Shown here: positions 1 through 5,792 of the stretch, one piece after another | How the letters are laid out: the number at the start of each line of letters is the position of its first letter | How positions within the stretch are numbered: the first letter of the stretch is position 1 | NCBI GenBank assembly: GCA_031277445.1 | Contig: JAITMH010000094.1 | Coordinates: 1-9,592 of the forward strand | Length of the DNA stretch: 9,592 nt | Direction: 5' to 3' | DNA from: Burkholderiales bacterium | GTDB taxonomy: Bacteria; Pseudomonadota; Gammaproteobacteria; Burkholderiales; Casimicrobiaceae | Program-made: the position numbers and the translations under genes | The notes under the pieces: model-generated | Databases searched by the model: none | The model's input: only the letters and a program-made list of their open reading frames with translations | What the model was told of the DNA's origin: nothing

Positions 1-387
1 GGAATCATCGCCCACGATCTGACACACATCGTTCGTGAATTTCGCCCCGACGAAGCCAGCGTCGAACTGGTTTTCGTCAACGTCAATCCAACATCAACGC
101 TACTCTTGGGGCAAGCGCGTGGCGGCGCGATCACGGCGTTGGTCATGGCGGGATTGCCGGTGTATGAATACACCGCAAACCAGATCAAGCAAGCTGTCGT
201 CGGGCACGGCAAGGCGCAGAAAAAACAAGTACAGCACATGGTTCAGCAACTGCTTCAACTGCCCGCCGCCCCATCTTCCGATGCGGCAGACGCGCTGGCC
301 TGCGCCATTTGCCATATCAACAGCGCCAGTAACATGAGCCGCCTGTCAACATACCACCGCCGACGCGGCGGGAGGATGATTGGTTGA
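1..387 (+). CDS. ruvC: Holliday junction resolvase RuvC, C-terminal part (5' end outside window)
   Basis: RuvC is the endonuclease that cuts Holliday junctions after RuvAB branch migration in homologous recombination. The frame is open from base 1 and ends at TGA 385-387, giving 128 visible residues, about 70% of a typical 170-180 residue RuvC. Seen directly: the catalytic glutamate in VELVF (window residue 22), then [36 protein letters not shown] and the SDAADALA motif, whose two aspartates (window residues 94 and 97) match the paired catalytic Asp of the family. The N-terminal Asp lies outside. The residue after the catalytic Glu is Leu, where Gln is common. The C-terminus [17 protein letters not shown] is slightly extended and basic. 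ruvA does not follow; the next gene is nuoN on the opposite strand, so any ruvAB must be elsewhere. Identification is firm; the true start cannot be seen. Confidence 0.96.
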   Translation, partial: GIIAHDLTHIVREFRPDEASVELVFVNVNPTSTLLLGQARGGAITALVMAGLPVYEYTANQIKQAVVGHGKAQKKQVQHMVQQLLQLPAAPSSDAADALACAICHINSASNMSRLSTYHRRRGGRMIG

Positions 388-423
388 CCCGTCATTGCGA
401 GCGTAGCGAAGCAATCCAGAAGA
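388..423. repeat. Interspersed repeat of the 'GTCATTGCGAGCG..GAAGCAATCC' type
   Basis: It directly abuts the ruvC stop codon. The core has inverted arms ATTGC (394-398) and GCAAT (411-415) around a 12-nt centre. The same sequence class recurs in many unrelated bacterial genomes and is often mis-annotated as small ORFs containing CERSEAIQ; that recognition is from memory. Mobility and function of this class are not established. Confidence 0.7.
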
Positions 424-428
424 AACAA

Positions 429-456
429 CCGCAAAGAACGCATAGAGCGCATAGAA
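429..456. repeat. Short degenerate tandem repeat (CGCATAG units)
   Basis: The units CGCAAAG, CGCATAG and CGCATAG follow one another with a period of 9 to 10 nt (CGCAAAGAA, CGCATAGAG, CGCATAGAA). It resembles the 'CGCAAAGA' low-complexity repeats seen in intergenic DNA of many proteobacteria. No coding role is visible. Confidence 0.5.
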
Positions 457-468
457 AATTAAGCCCGT

Positions 469-504
469 GTAGGTTGGACAAGCCGCAATGCGGCGCAGTC
501 CAAC
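469..504 (+). repeat. REP-like hairpin 1, GTAG-headed, left half of inverted pair A
   Basis: It starts with GTAG (469-472), followed by the arm GTTGGAC (473-479) and its exact complement GTCCAAC (498-504). The 18-nt centre carries its own hairpin GCCGCA/TGCGGC (482-487/489-494). A GTAG head followed by an imperfect palindrome is the hallmark of REP sequences recognised by RAYT (REP-associated tyrosine transposase, Y1/IS200-like) proteins. It faces hairpin 2 (551-579) head-outward. RAYT dependence is inferred; no RAYT gene is in the window. Confidence 0.65.
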
Positions 505-523
505 AACCCAACATTCAAATTAG

Positions 524-538
524 CGGCGCTTTGCGCCG
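524..538. repeat. Perfect 6-bp stem-loop between REP-like hairpins 1 and 2
   Basis: CGGCGC (524-529) pairs perfectly with GCGCCG (533-538) across a TTT loop. It sits in the middle of inverted pair A (469-579). There is no T-tract after it, so it is not an obvious intrinsic terminator. It may be part of the pair's spacer. Confidence 0.45.
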
Positions 539-550
539 GAAAGAAGGTTC

Positions 551-579
551 CCGGACTGCGCTTCGCTTGTCCAGGCTAC
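551..579 (-). repeat. REP-like hairpin 2, GTAG-headed on minus strand, right half of pair A
   Basis: Read on the minus strand it begins GTAG (579-576), then arm CCTGGAC (575-569), centre AAGCGAAGCGCA, and arm GTCCGG (556-551), with one bulged T. The stretch GGACAAG...GCGCAGTCC is shared with hairpin 1; the two differ mainly in what lies between these blocks. Orientation is inverted relative to hairpin 1, giving a head-outward pair of 111 bp. Confidence 0.62.
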
Positions 580-621
580 GCTTGCTACGTGCATCAATGC
601 TTGAAAATATGCTTGGCGTCC

Positions 622-651
622 GATACTAAAGACAAGTATCCAACGTCTTTA
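622..651. repeat. Two overlapping, mutually exclusive stem-loops
   Basis: GATACT (622-627) pairs with AGTATC (635-640) over a 7-nt loop. TAAAGAC (627-633) pairs instead with GTCTTTA (645-651) over an 11-nt loop. The two cannot form together because 627-633 is the end of one stem and the loop of the other. They lie between the two REP-like pairs. No function can be assigned. Confidence 0.4.
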
Positions 652-668
652 AACACTCTCAAGCCCGC

Positions 669-701
669 GTAGGCTGGGATGAAGCGCAGCGTAATCCCAG
701 C
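669..701 (+). repeat. REP-like hairpin 3, GTAG-headed, left half of inverted pair B
   Basis: GTAG (669-672) is followed by arm GCTGGGAT (673-680), a 13-nt centre, and the exact complement ATCCCAGC (694-701). The bases in front (AAGCCCG, 661-667) are the same as those in front of hairpin 1 (461-467), exactly 200 bp upstream. It pairs with hairpin 4 as the head-outward inverted partner. Confidence 0.67.
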
Positions 702-715
702 GTTTTGGGTTTTTT
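673..715 (+). terminator. Possible intrinsic terminator for the ruvC direction
   Basis: The perfect 8-bp stem of REP-like hairpin 3 (673-680/694-701) is followed by GTTTTGGG and then six T (710-715). This resembles a hairpin plus U-tract on the plus strand, about 285 bp past the ruvC stop. The loop is long (13 nt) and the T-run is interrupted by GGG, so termination strength is uncertain. No comparable T-tract follows nuoN on the minus strand. Confidence 0.3.
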
Positions 716-727
716 ACGAAACTTGAA

Positions 728-760
728 GCCGGGATTCCAGGTCGCTCCATCCCAGCCTAC
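728..760 (-). repeat. REP-like hairpin 4, GTAG-headed on minus strand, right half of pair B
   Basis: On the minus strand it reads GTAG (760-757), arm GCTGGGAT (756-749), a 13-nt centre, then ATCCCGGC (735-728), with one T-G wobble in the stem. Its first 18 bases match hairpin 3 at 17 positions. Because the copies are inverted, 668-681 and 748-761 form a perfect 14-bp inverted repeat with a 66-nt spacer, so the whole 92-bp pair could also fold as one long hairpin. Confidence 0.67.
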
Positions 761-793
761 GGCGTTGATAAATACAGTCAGCGCCGCAAGCTC

Positions 794-818
794 GGGCAAG
801 CGAAGCCCAACGTTTGGG
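794..818. repeat. Small hairpins just past the nuoN stop; possible degenerate REP-like copy
   Basis: GGGC (794-797) pairs with GCCC (805-808), and alternatively CCCAA (806-810) pairs with TTGGG (814-818). The core GGGCAAGCGAAGCCC resembles the GGACAAGCGAAGC block of REP-like hairpin 2, but there is no GTAG head. On the minus strand this lies 1 to 26 nt after the nuoN stop without a following T-run, so it may stabilise the mRNA 3' end rather than terminate it. Confidence 0.3.
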
Positions 819-819
819 T

Positions 820-2322
820 CTAAAGCAATCCAAAAGTCCACGCCAGCGCTTGCGCCGTTGTGTCCAGAAGTACACTTGGGAACAATCCCAACGCCAGCAA
901 TGCCAGACCGTTCAGTGTCAACACGGTGCGCGGGATAACGCCTATCGCCGGAAGTATTTCTCCCTCTCCCTCCCCTTCGCTTCGGCTTGAGAAAAGCATC
1001 AGCCGCACGACGCGCAGGTAGTAAAACGCTGCGATGACTGAAGTGAGGATGGCGATGATCGACAGCCAGACAAAGCCGTTAATCAATGCAACGGCGATCA
1101 CTGCAAATTTGCCGTAAAAACCCAGAAGCGGCGGTACACCGGCCAGCGAAAGCATCGCAAGCGTCATCAGGACGGCGCGGATGGGAGAGCGTTGGTAGAG
1201 GCCGCGAAAATCTTCGAGGTCGCTACCGCGACTCAGCGTGATTTTACCGTCCGCGTTTTTGCTATCGCCGTCCGAGGTTTCGTTCATTGACAGCAACACT
1301 CCAAACGCGACCAGATTGGACAACGCATACGTCAAAATATAAAACATTGCCGCCGAAGAACCGTCCGTATTTCCGACCAGCGCTCCGAGCAGCAAGTAGC
1401 CCATGTGTCCGATGGTCGAATACGCCAACATCCGTTTCAGGTTGGGTTGCGCGATAGCGACAACCGCGCCGACGATCATTGAGAGTACGGCAAGCAACGC
1501 CAGCATGGTTTGCCATTCCGTCAATAACGACGACAGCGGGCCGCTCATCAAGCGCAACAACAGCACCACAACCGCCAGCTTCGGAACGGTGCTGATAAAC
1601 AAAGTCACTAATGTCGGTGCGCCGCGATAAACATCCGGCGCCCACATGTGAAACGGCACCGCGCTCAGTTTGAATGCCAGTCCTGCGACGATGAATATCA
1701 GCCCCAGGAGCAACAAGGTGTTGCTGGAACCGAACCCTTCGGCCAGATGCGCGATAGCGAGCAGCCCCAGCGAACCGGTTGCTCCGTAAACGAGCGATAT
1801 TCCATAGAGCATGAATCCCGACGCCAGCGCGCCAAGGAAAAAGTATTTGAGACCGGCTTCTATCGACAGCGCATCGTCTTTGCGCAACGCGACCATCGCG
1901 TACAGCGGCAACGCCATCAATTCCAGGCCGACGAACAGCGGCACAAAATGGTAGGCGCCGATTACCGCCAGCACACCAAGCGTCGAACACAGAAACAACA
2001 TGAAGGTTTCCGGCTGCCACAGTTTTTGCCGGATCAGCGAAGCGCGGCCATAGAGCAACGCCAGCGACAGCGCCAGCAACGCGGCGCTCTGCATCAACAG
2101 CGTTGACGTACTACGCAGCAACATGCCGTTCATGATGAGTTGCGGTTCCTCGATGTCTTGCGTCAGCCACAGCGCCAGCAACGCAACCCACAACGCCAGT
2201 TGCGTCAGCCTGTACGCAGCTGTCCCGTCCTGGGATGGGTACAGCGCCACCATCAGCAGAATCAGCGACAGCGCCGCCAACAGCGTCAGTTCAGGAAGGA
2301 GAGGTATCAGGGAAAAAGTCAT
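820..2322 (-). CDS. nuoN: NADH-quinone oxidoreductase subunit N (antiporter-like proton channel)
   Basis: NuoN is one of three antiporter-like membrane subunits of complex I, each forming a proton path, and sits between NuoK and NuoM. The 500-residue product is almost wholly hydrophobic with about 14 predicted membrane segments. Key residues seen: Glu134 in VGLELMALPLY, Lys218 in GLAFKLSAVPFHMWAPDVY, Lys248 in STVPKLAVV, and Lys405 in LLGFYGKF; these match the essential Glu/Lys series of E. coli NuoN (E133, K217, K247, K395). The order Glu, Lys, Lys, Lys distinguishes it from NuoL and NuoM. Two hydrophilic stretches are unusual: residues 347-368 and an EGEGEGE run at 449-455. ATG 2322 has no strong Shine-Dalgarno; an in-frame GTG at 2337 would add five residues and start 2 nt after the nuoM stop. 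It is the last gene of the operon. Confidence 0.96.
   Translation of the reverse strand: MTFSLIPLLPELTLLAALSLILLMVALYPSQDGTAAYRLTQLALWVALLALWLTQDIEEPQLIMNGMLLRSTSTLLMQSAALLALSLALLYGRASLIRQKLWQPETFMLFLCSTLGVLAVIGAYHFVPLFVGLELMALPLYAMVALRKDDALSIEAGLKYFFLGALASGFMLYGISLVYGATGSLGLLAIAHLAEGFGSSNTLLLLGLIFIVAGLAFKLSAVPFHMWAPDVYRGAPTLVTLFISTVPKLAVVVLLLRLMSGPLSSLLTEWQTMLALLAVLSMIVGAVVAIAQPNLKRMLAYSTIGHMGYLLLGALVGNTDGSSAAMFYILTYALSNLVAFGVLLSMNETSDGDSKNADGKITLSRGSDLEDFRGLYQRSPIRAVLMTLAMLSLAGVPPLLGFYGKFAVIAVALINGFVWLSIIAILTSVIAAFYYLRVVRLMLFSSRSEGEGEGEILPAIGVIPRTVLTLNGLALLALGLFPSVLLDTTAQALAWTFGLL
958..978 (-). repeat. GAGGGA microsatellite-like run inside nuoN
   Basis: Read on the minus strand, alternating GAA/GAG and GGA/GGG codons give EGEGEGE (NuoN residues 449-455), a hexamer-type repeat of about 3.5 units. 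It falls in the loop between two late membrane segments, where length variation should be tolerated. Each lost or gained 6-nt unit would keep the frame. Confidence 0.6.
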
Positions 2323-2339
2323 GGCTTTGTCGCTCACGC

Positions 2340-3800
2340 TCAGAGTTTGGACAGCGCCATATGCGCCAGCAGTTGTGTGATCGAAGCGTCCGCCATTCCC
2401 AGAAGCGGCTGCGGCCAAAGACCGAATCCCAGCATGACCGCCGCCAGCACGCTTAATAACAGACGTTCCCGCATCCCAAGATCAGTTATCGCACTGACCG
2501 ACGAATGCGTCACCGGACCGAAAACCACGCGCCGAACCATCCACAACGTGTAAGCTGCGCCGACCACCACCACGGTGGCCGCCAGCAATCCGACACCCAG
2601 TTGGTAGCCAACGGCGCCCAGTATCACCAAAAATTCGCCGACAAAGCCCGACGTTCCCGGCAACCCGATATTCGCCATTGCAAAAAACACCAGCAAGGTT
2701 GCGAGCCAGGGCATCGCTTTGACGATTCCGCCGCAATCGGTCAACCGGTAACTGCCCAGACGCTTCTCCAACGAATCCGCGCAGAAGAACAGCGCCGCGA
2801 CCACGAGGCCGTTCGACACCATCAACAGCACCGCGCCTTTCAACGCCACCGCATCGAACAGGAAAAAGCCGAGCGTCACCAACCCCATGTGCGCGATGGA
2901 GGAATAAGCGATCAATCGTTTGAGGTCGGTTTGCGCCAGCGCCACGAAACCGAAATAAATCACGGCCAGTAAAGACAAGCCGATCATCCAGGGCGCCAAC
3001 ACTTGCGCGGCATCGGGAACTATCGGCAACAACAGCCGCAGAAAACCGTAAGCGCCGATCTTGGTCGAAGCCAGCATGATCGCAGCGCCGGTCGGCGCTT
3101 CGGCATACGCGTCAGGCGCCCAGGCATGCAGCGGCCACATCGGTGTTTTGACCGCAAACGCCATGAAAAACGCGCCGAACAGAATCAGTTGCATGTACAG
3201 ACTGAGCGGCAAATGGTGCCAGGCTTGCAGCGAAAAGGTTTGCGATACGCCGTAAAGGTAAAACAGCGCCAGCAACATGAACAGCGAACCGAACAATGTG
3301 TAAAGGAAGAATTTGGTGGTCGCGTACTTCCGCTGTGCGCCGCCGAACACGCCAATCACCAGATACATCGGGATCAGCATGGCCTCGAAGAAGATGTAGA
3401 ACAACACGGCGTCGCGTGCCGAAAAAGCGCCGTAGGTCAAACCCGAAGTGATCAACAACGCCGACAAATAGCTGCCTTTGCTGCCCGCCTTTTGTGCGGC
3501 GATCACCAGCAACGTGATCAGTGCGTTCATGCCTATAAACAACACTGACAAACCGTCGATCCCTAGCGAGTATTCGATGCCGAAATACGGAATCCACATG
3601 ACGCGCTCGGAAAACTGCATCGCTGCCGAAGTGGATTGGAAACGGCAAAGAACATAGACCGCGATAAAGAACGCCGCCCAAGCCGCAGCGTTTGCCAGCC
3701 AGCGAGATGGTCGCCCGCCATCGACGTTGCGCACCGCCAATACCGCAACGCCCGCGATGATCGGCAACCAGATCAGTAATGAAAGCACCGGCACGTTCAT
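2340..3800 (-). CDS. nuoM: NADH-quinone oxidoreductase subunit M (antiporter-like proton channel)
   Basis: NuoM is the middle antiporter-like subunit of the complex I membrane arm, between NuoN and NuoL. The product is 486 residues with about 14 membrane segments, close to the usual 490-510. Seen: Glu139 in FYIFFEAMLIPMY, Lys218 in AFAVKTPMWPLHAWAPDAY, Lys247 in ASTKIGAYGFLR, DLKRLIAYSSIAHMG, and the terminal-channel Glu389 in LPGTSGFVGEFLV, all matching the proton-path residues of the family. Odd points: the motif usually written LPDAH is APDAY here (Tyr232), and the usual (S/A)HG in the broken-helix region is SNG (Asn330). The start ATG 3800 overlaps the nuoL stop by 4 nt (ATGA), with GGGG 8 nt upstream as ribosome-binding site. 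A longer upstream frame to 3953 only overlaps nuoL and is not used. Confidence 0.95.
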   Translation of the reverse strand: MNVPVLSLLIWLPIIAGVAVLAVRNVDGGRPSRWLANAAAWAAFFIAVYVLCRFQSTSAAMQFSERVMWIPYFGIEYSLGIDGLSVLFIGMNALITLLVIAAQKAGSKGSYLSALLITSGLTYGAFSARDAVLFYIFFEAMLIPMYLVIGVFGGAQRKYATTKFFLYTLFGSLFMLLALFYLYGVSQTFSLQAWHHLPLSLYMQLILFGAFFMAFAVKTPMWPLHAWAPDAYAEAPTGAAIMLASTKIGAYGFLRLLLPIVPDAAQVLAPWMIGLSLLAVIYFGFVALAQTDLKRLIAYSSIAHMGLVTLGFFLFDAVALKGAVLLMVSNGLVVAALFFCADSLEKRLGSYRLTDCGGIVKAMPWLATLLVFFAMANIGLPGTSGFVGEFLVILGAVGYQLGVGLLAATVVVVGAAYTLWMVRRVVFGPVTHSSVSAITDLGMRERLLLSVLAAVMLGFGLWPQPLLGMADASITQLLAHMALSKL

Positions 3801-5788
3801 TTTTTTATTCCCCACCAGGTCATCAGCACCAGCAGTCCCAGCACCATTGCAAAAGCGTAGTGGTAAAGGTAGCCGGTTTGCAGATAACGCAATGATTGCG
3901 CGCCCCACTGCACCAGTCGCGTCGTGCCTTGCACCAGTACGCCTTCGCTCCAAAAACGTTCACCGCCGCGCACGAACCAGGATGCTGCGGAATGTGTGCC
4001 TCGCACGATCACGCGCTCGTAAAATGCGTCAATGTAGAAATGGTGTTTGAGCACGCCATACGCAGCGCCCAGCGTTTTCACCAGTCGATCCGCCGCTGTT
4101 GGCGCCGACAGGGTGAAATACCAGGCGGTCGCAATACCCGCCAGCGCCAACCAGAACGGCAGCGTCTGGAACGCATGCAGGAGGTAATGGAGAACCCCCT
4201 GCCAGTTGGCATACAGCCTCGCCATCGCATCATGAGCAACATAGTTTCCGTAAATCGACGTACCGAAATAATCTCCGAACAGCATCGGCGTTATGAACAG
4301 AATCCCGGCGAACACGGAGCAAACCGCCAGCACGATCAGCGGTATCGTGACAACTTTGGGCGATTCTTTGGGCGCTTCGTGGTGCTCTTTGTGCGACGCT
4401 TTATGAGATCCGTGCGATGAGGCGCCATAACGTGGCGCTCCGTGAAACGCCAGGAAAATCATCCGGAACGTGTAGCAAGCCGTCAGGAATACGCCCAGCG
4501 TCAACGCCCAGTACGCGTAAGTATGTCCTGTCACTGTCGCAAAACGCGCTGCTTCGATGATCGGTTCTTTCGAGAAAAATCCGGAGAACGGCGGCAACCC
4601 GACCAGCGCCCAGGCGCCGATCAGCGATGTCACGTAAGTGATCGGCATCAGCTTCCGCAGACCACCCATCTTGCGCAAATCCTGTTCATGATGCAGCGCG
4701 ATGATGACCGACCCCGCAGCGAGGAACAACAATGCCTTGAAGAACGCATGGGTCATCAGATGAAAGATCGCCGCAGAATAGGCCGACGCGCCCAGCGCTA
4801 CGGTCATGTAGCCCAGTTGCGACAATGTCGAGTAAGCGACGACCCGCTTGATATCGTTTTGCACCAATCCCAATACCGCCATCGAGATTGCCGTCGTCGC
4901 GCCGACAATGATCATGAGCGACAGCGCCGTATCCGAACCTTCGAATACCGGACTCATCCGCGCCACCATGAAAATACCGGCAGTGACCATCGTCGCCGCG
5001 TGAATCAACGCCGAGATCGGTGTCGGGCCTTCCATCGAATCGGGCAACCAGGTGTGTAGCGGCACTTGCGCGCTCTTACCCATCGCGCCGACGAAAAGAC
5101 CGATGCAGGCAACGGTCAGCAACGACCATTCGAGTCCCGGCCATAACGAGACATTCAAGCCTTGAAGTTCGTCAACCCGCGCAAAAATTTCTCCAAAATT
5201 AAGTGTTCCCAACGTGGCAAACAACAAGCCGATACCGACGATGAAACCAAAATCGCCGACGCGGTTCATCAGAAACGCTTTCATTCCCGCTTTGGTCGCC
5301 GACGGGCGCGTGTGCCAGAAGCCGATCAGCAGGTACGATGCCAGTCCGACCCCTTCCCAGCCGAAGAACATTTGCAGGAAGTTGTCCGACATCACCAGCA
5401 TCAACATCGAGAACGTGAAAAACGCGATGTACGAAAAGAAGCGTGCGTAGCCGGGATCGTCTTTCATGTAGCCGATGGTGTAAACATGCACCAGAAAGGA
5501 TACCAGCGTGACAACCACCATCATCAACGCCGATAGCGGATCAACCAAAAAGCCGATGGTCAGCTTTGTGCTGCCGAGGTCGAGCCAGGTGTACAGTGTG
5601 ACATTGATCTCAGTGAAGCCGAGAACCACCACTTTATACAATACGACAGCAGAAAGGATGAAAGAAATGCCCACCGCCGCGCAGCACACCCAATGCGACC
5701 AATGACGCGGCACGCGACGACCGAAAAAACCGGCAAACAGCGCAGCGAACAACGGCAGCAACGGAATGAGCGCCAGCATCATTGTCAT
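3797..5788 (-). CDS. nuoL: NADH-quinone oxidoreductase subunit L (distal antiporter-like subunit with lateral helix)
   Basis: NuoL is the distal proton-pumping subunit of complex I and carries the long lateral amphipathic helix that ties the antiporter subunits together. The product is 663 residues, normal for NuoL. Seen: Glu145 in MFFGWEGVGLASYLLIGFW, Lys238 in VGAMGKSAQVPLHTWLPDSM, His263 in LIHAATMVTAG, His343, His347 and Lys351 in FHLMTHAFFKALLFL, and Lys407 in PPFSGFFSKEPI. The first four blocks are proton-path signatures. Residues 449-470 form a His/Lys-rich loop (six His) typical of proteobacterial NuoL. The C-terminal part from about 570 matches the lateral-helix region, ending in a final anchor VLGLLVLMTWWG. 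ATG 5788 is 4 nt after the nuoK stop with AAAGGA upstream; two further ATGs follow within four codons. The 3' end overlaps nuoM by 4 nt. Confidence 0.97.
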   Translation of the reverse strand: MTMMLALIPLLPLFAALFAGFFGRRVPRHWSHWVCCAAVGISFILSAVVLYKVVVLGFTEINVTLYTWLDLGSTKLTIGFLVDPLSALMMVVVTLVSFLVHVYTIGYMKDDPGYARFFSYIAFFTFSMLMLVMSDNFLQMFFGWEGVGLASYLLIGFWHTRPSATKAGMKAFLMNRVGDFGFIVGIGLLFATLGTLNFGEIFARVDELQGLNVSLWPGLEWSLLTVACIGLFVGAMGKSAQVPLHTWLPDSMEGPTPISALIHAATMVTAGIFMVARMSPVFEGSDTALSLMIIVGATTAISMAVLGLVQNDIKRVVAYSTLSQLGYMTVALGASAYSAAIFHLMTHAFFKALLFLAAGSVIIALHHEQDLRKMGGLRKLMPITYVTSLIGAWALVGLPPFSGFFSKEPIIEAARFATVTGHTYAYWALTLGVFLTACYTFRMIFLAFHGAPRYGASSHGSHKASHKEHHEAPKESPKVVTIPLIVLAVCSVFAGILFITPMLFGDYFGTSIYGNYVAHDAMARLYANWQGVLHYLLHAFQTLPFWLALAGIATAWYFTLSAPTAADRLVKTLGAAYGVLKHHFYIDAFYERVIVRGTHSAASWFVRGGERFWSEGVLVQGTTRLVQWGAQSLRYLQTGYLYHYAFAMVLGLLVLMTWWGIKK
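3800..3806 (-). other. A AAA AAA heptamer at the nuoL stop / nuoM start
   Basis: On the minus strand the last nuoL codons are ATA AAA AAA TGA, so seven A residues in the register A_AAA_AAA end immediately before TGA. A one-base backward slip there would read ATG next and continue in the nuoM frame, because nuoM starts at the same ATG. The arrangement has the form of a -1 slippery site, but no stimulatory structure was identified and function is only inferred. Confidence 0.3.
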
Positions 5789-5792
5789 TGGG

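Larger units (their letters stand above)
388..819. other. Convergent intergenic spacer dense in short repeats, no gene
   Basis: This 432-bp stretch lies between the 3' ends of ruvC (+) and nuoN (-). Open frames crossing it encode only repeat-derived peptides, one beginning [12 protein letters not shown], which is a familiar spurious translation of a genomic repeat. Most of the spacer can be assigned to individual elements listed separately: a TTGCGAGCG-type repeat, a short tandem motif, four GTAG-headed hairpins in two inverted pairs, and several smaller hairpins. Tail-to-tail spacers are the usual place for REP-type elements because insertion there harms neither gene. I see no tRNA, no recognisable ncRNA and no convincing promoter. 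Confidence 0.85.

Noticed and set aside
384..629. 81-residue plus-strand frame beginning [12 protein letters not shown]
   Set aside because: It is a translation of interspersed repeats and hairpins, a common spurious ORF; no ribosome-binding site or protein family fits.
388..819. CRISPR array or tRNA in the spacer
   Set aside because: The repeats are inverted hairpins of differing sequence, not regularly spaced direct repeats, and no cloverleaf can be drawn.
659..938. Small frames on both strands (659-841 minus, 705-938 plus) across the repeat region and the nuoN end
   Set aside because: They read through REP-like hairpins and into nuoN in other frames; composition is repeat-driven and no motif is seen.
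1262..2020. 252-residue minus-strand frame inside nuoN
   Set aside because: It is a shadow in another frame of nuoN, Arg/Ala rich without membrane segments or motifs, while nuoN keeps all family residues.
4371..4440. His/Lys-coding tract in nuoL as a foreign insertion
   Set aside because: A histidine-rich loop at this place is usual for proteobacterial NuoL, so it needs no special explanation.
4442..5059. 205-residue plus-strand frame antisense to nuoL
   Set aside because: It is rich in Arg, Gln and His, as expected from the complement of hydrophobic membrane-protein codons. The same applies to the antisense frames at 3003-3548, 6115-6738 and 8364-9017.
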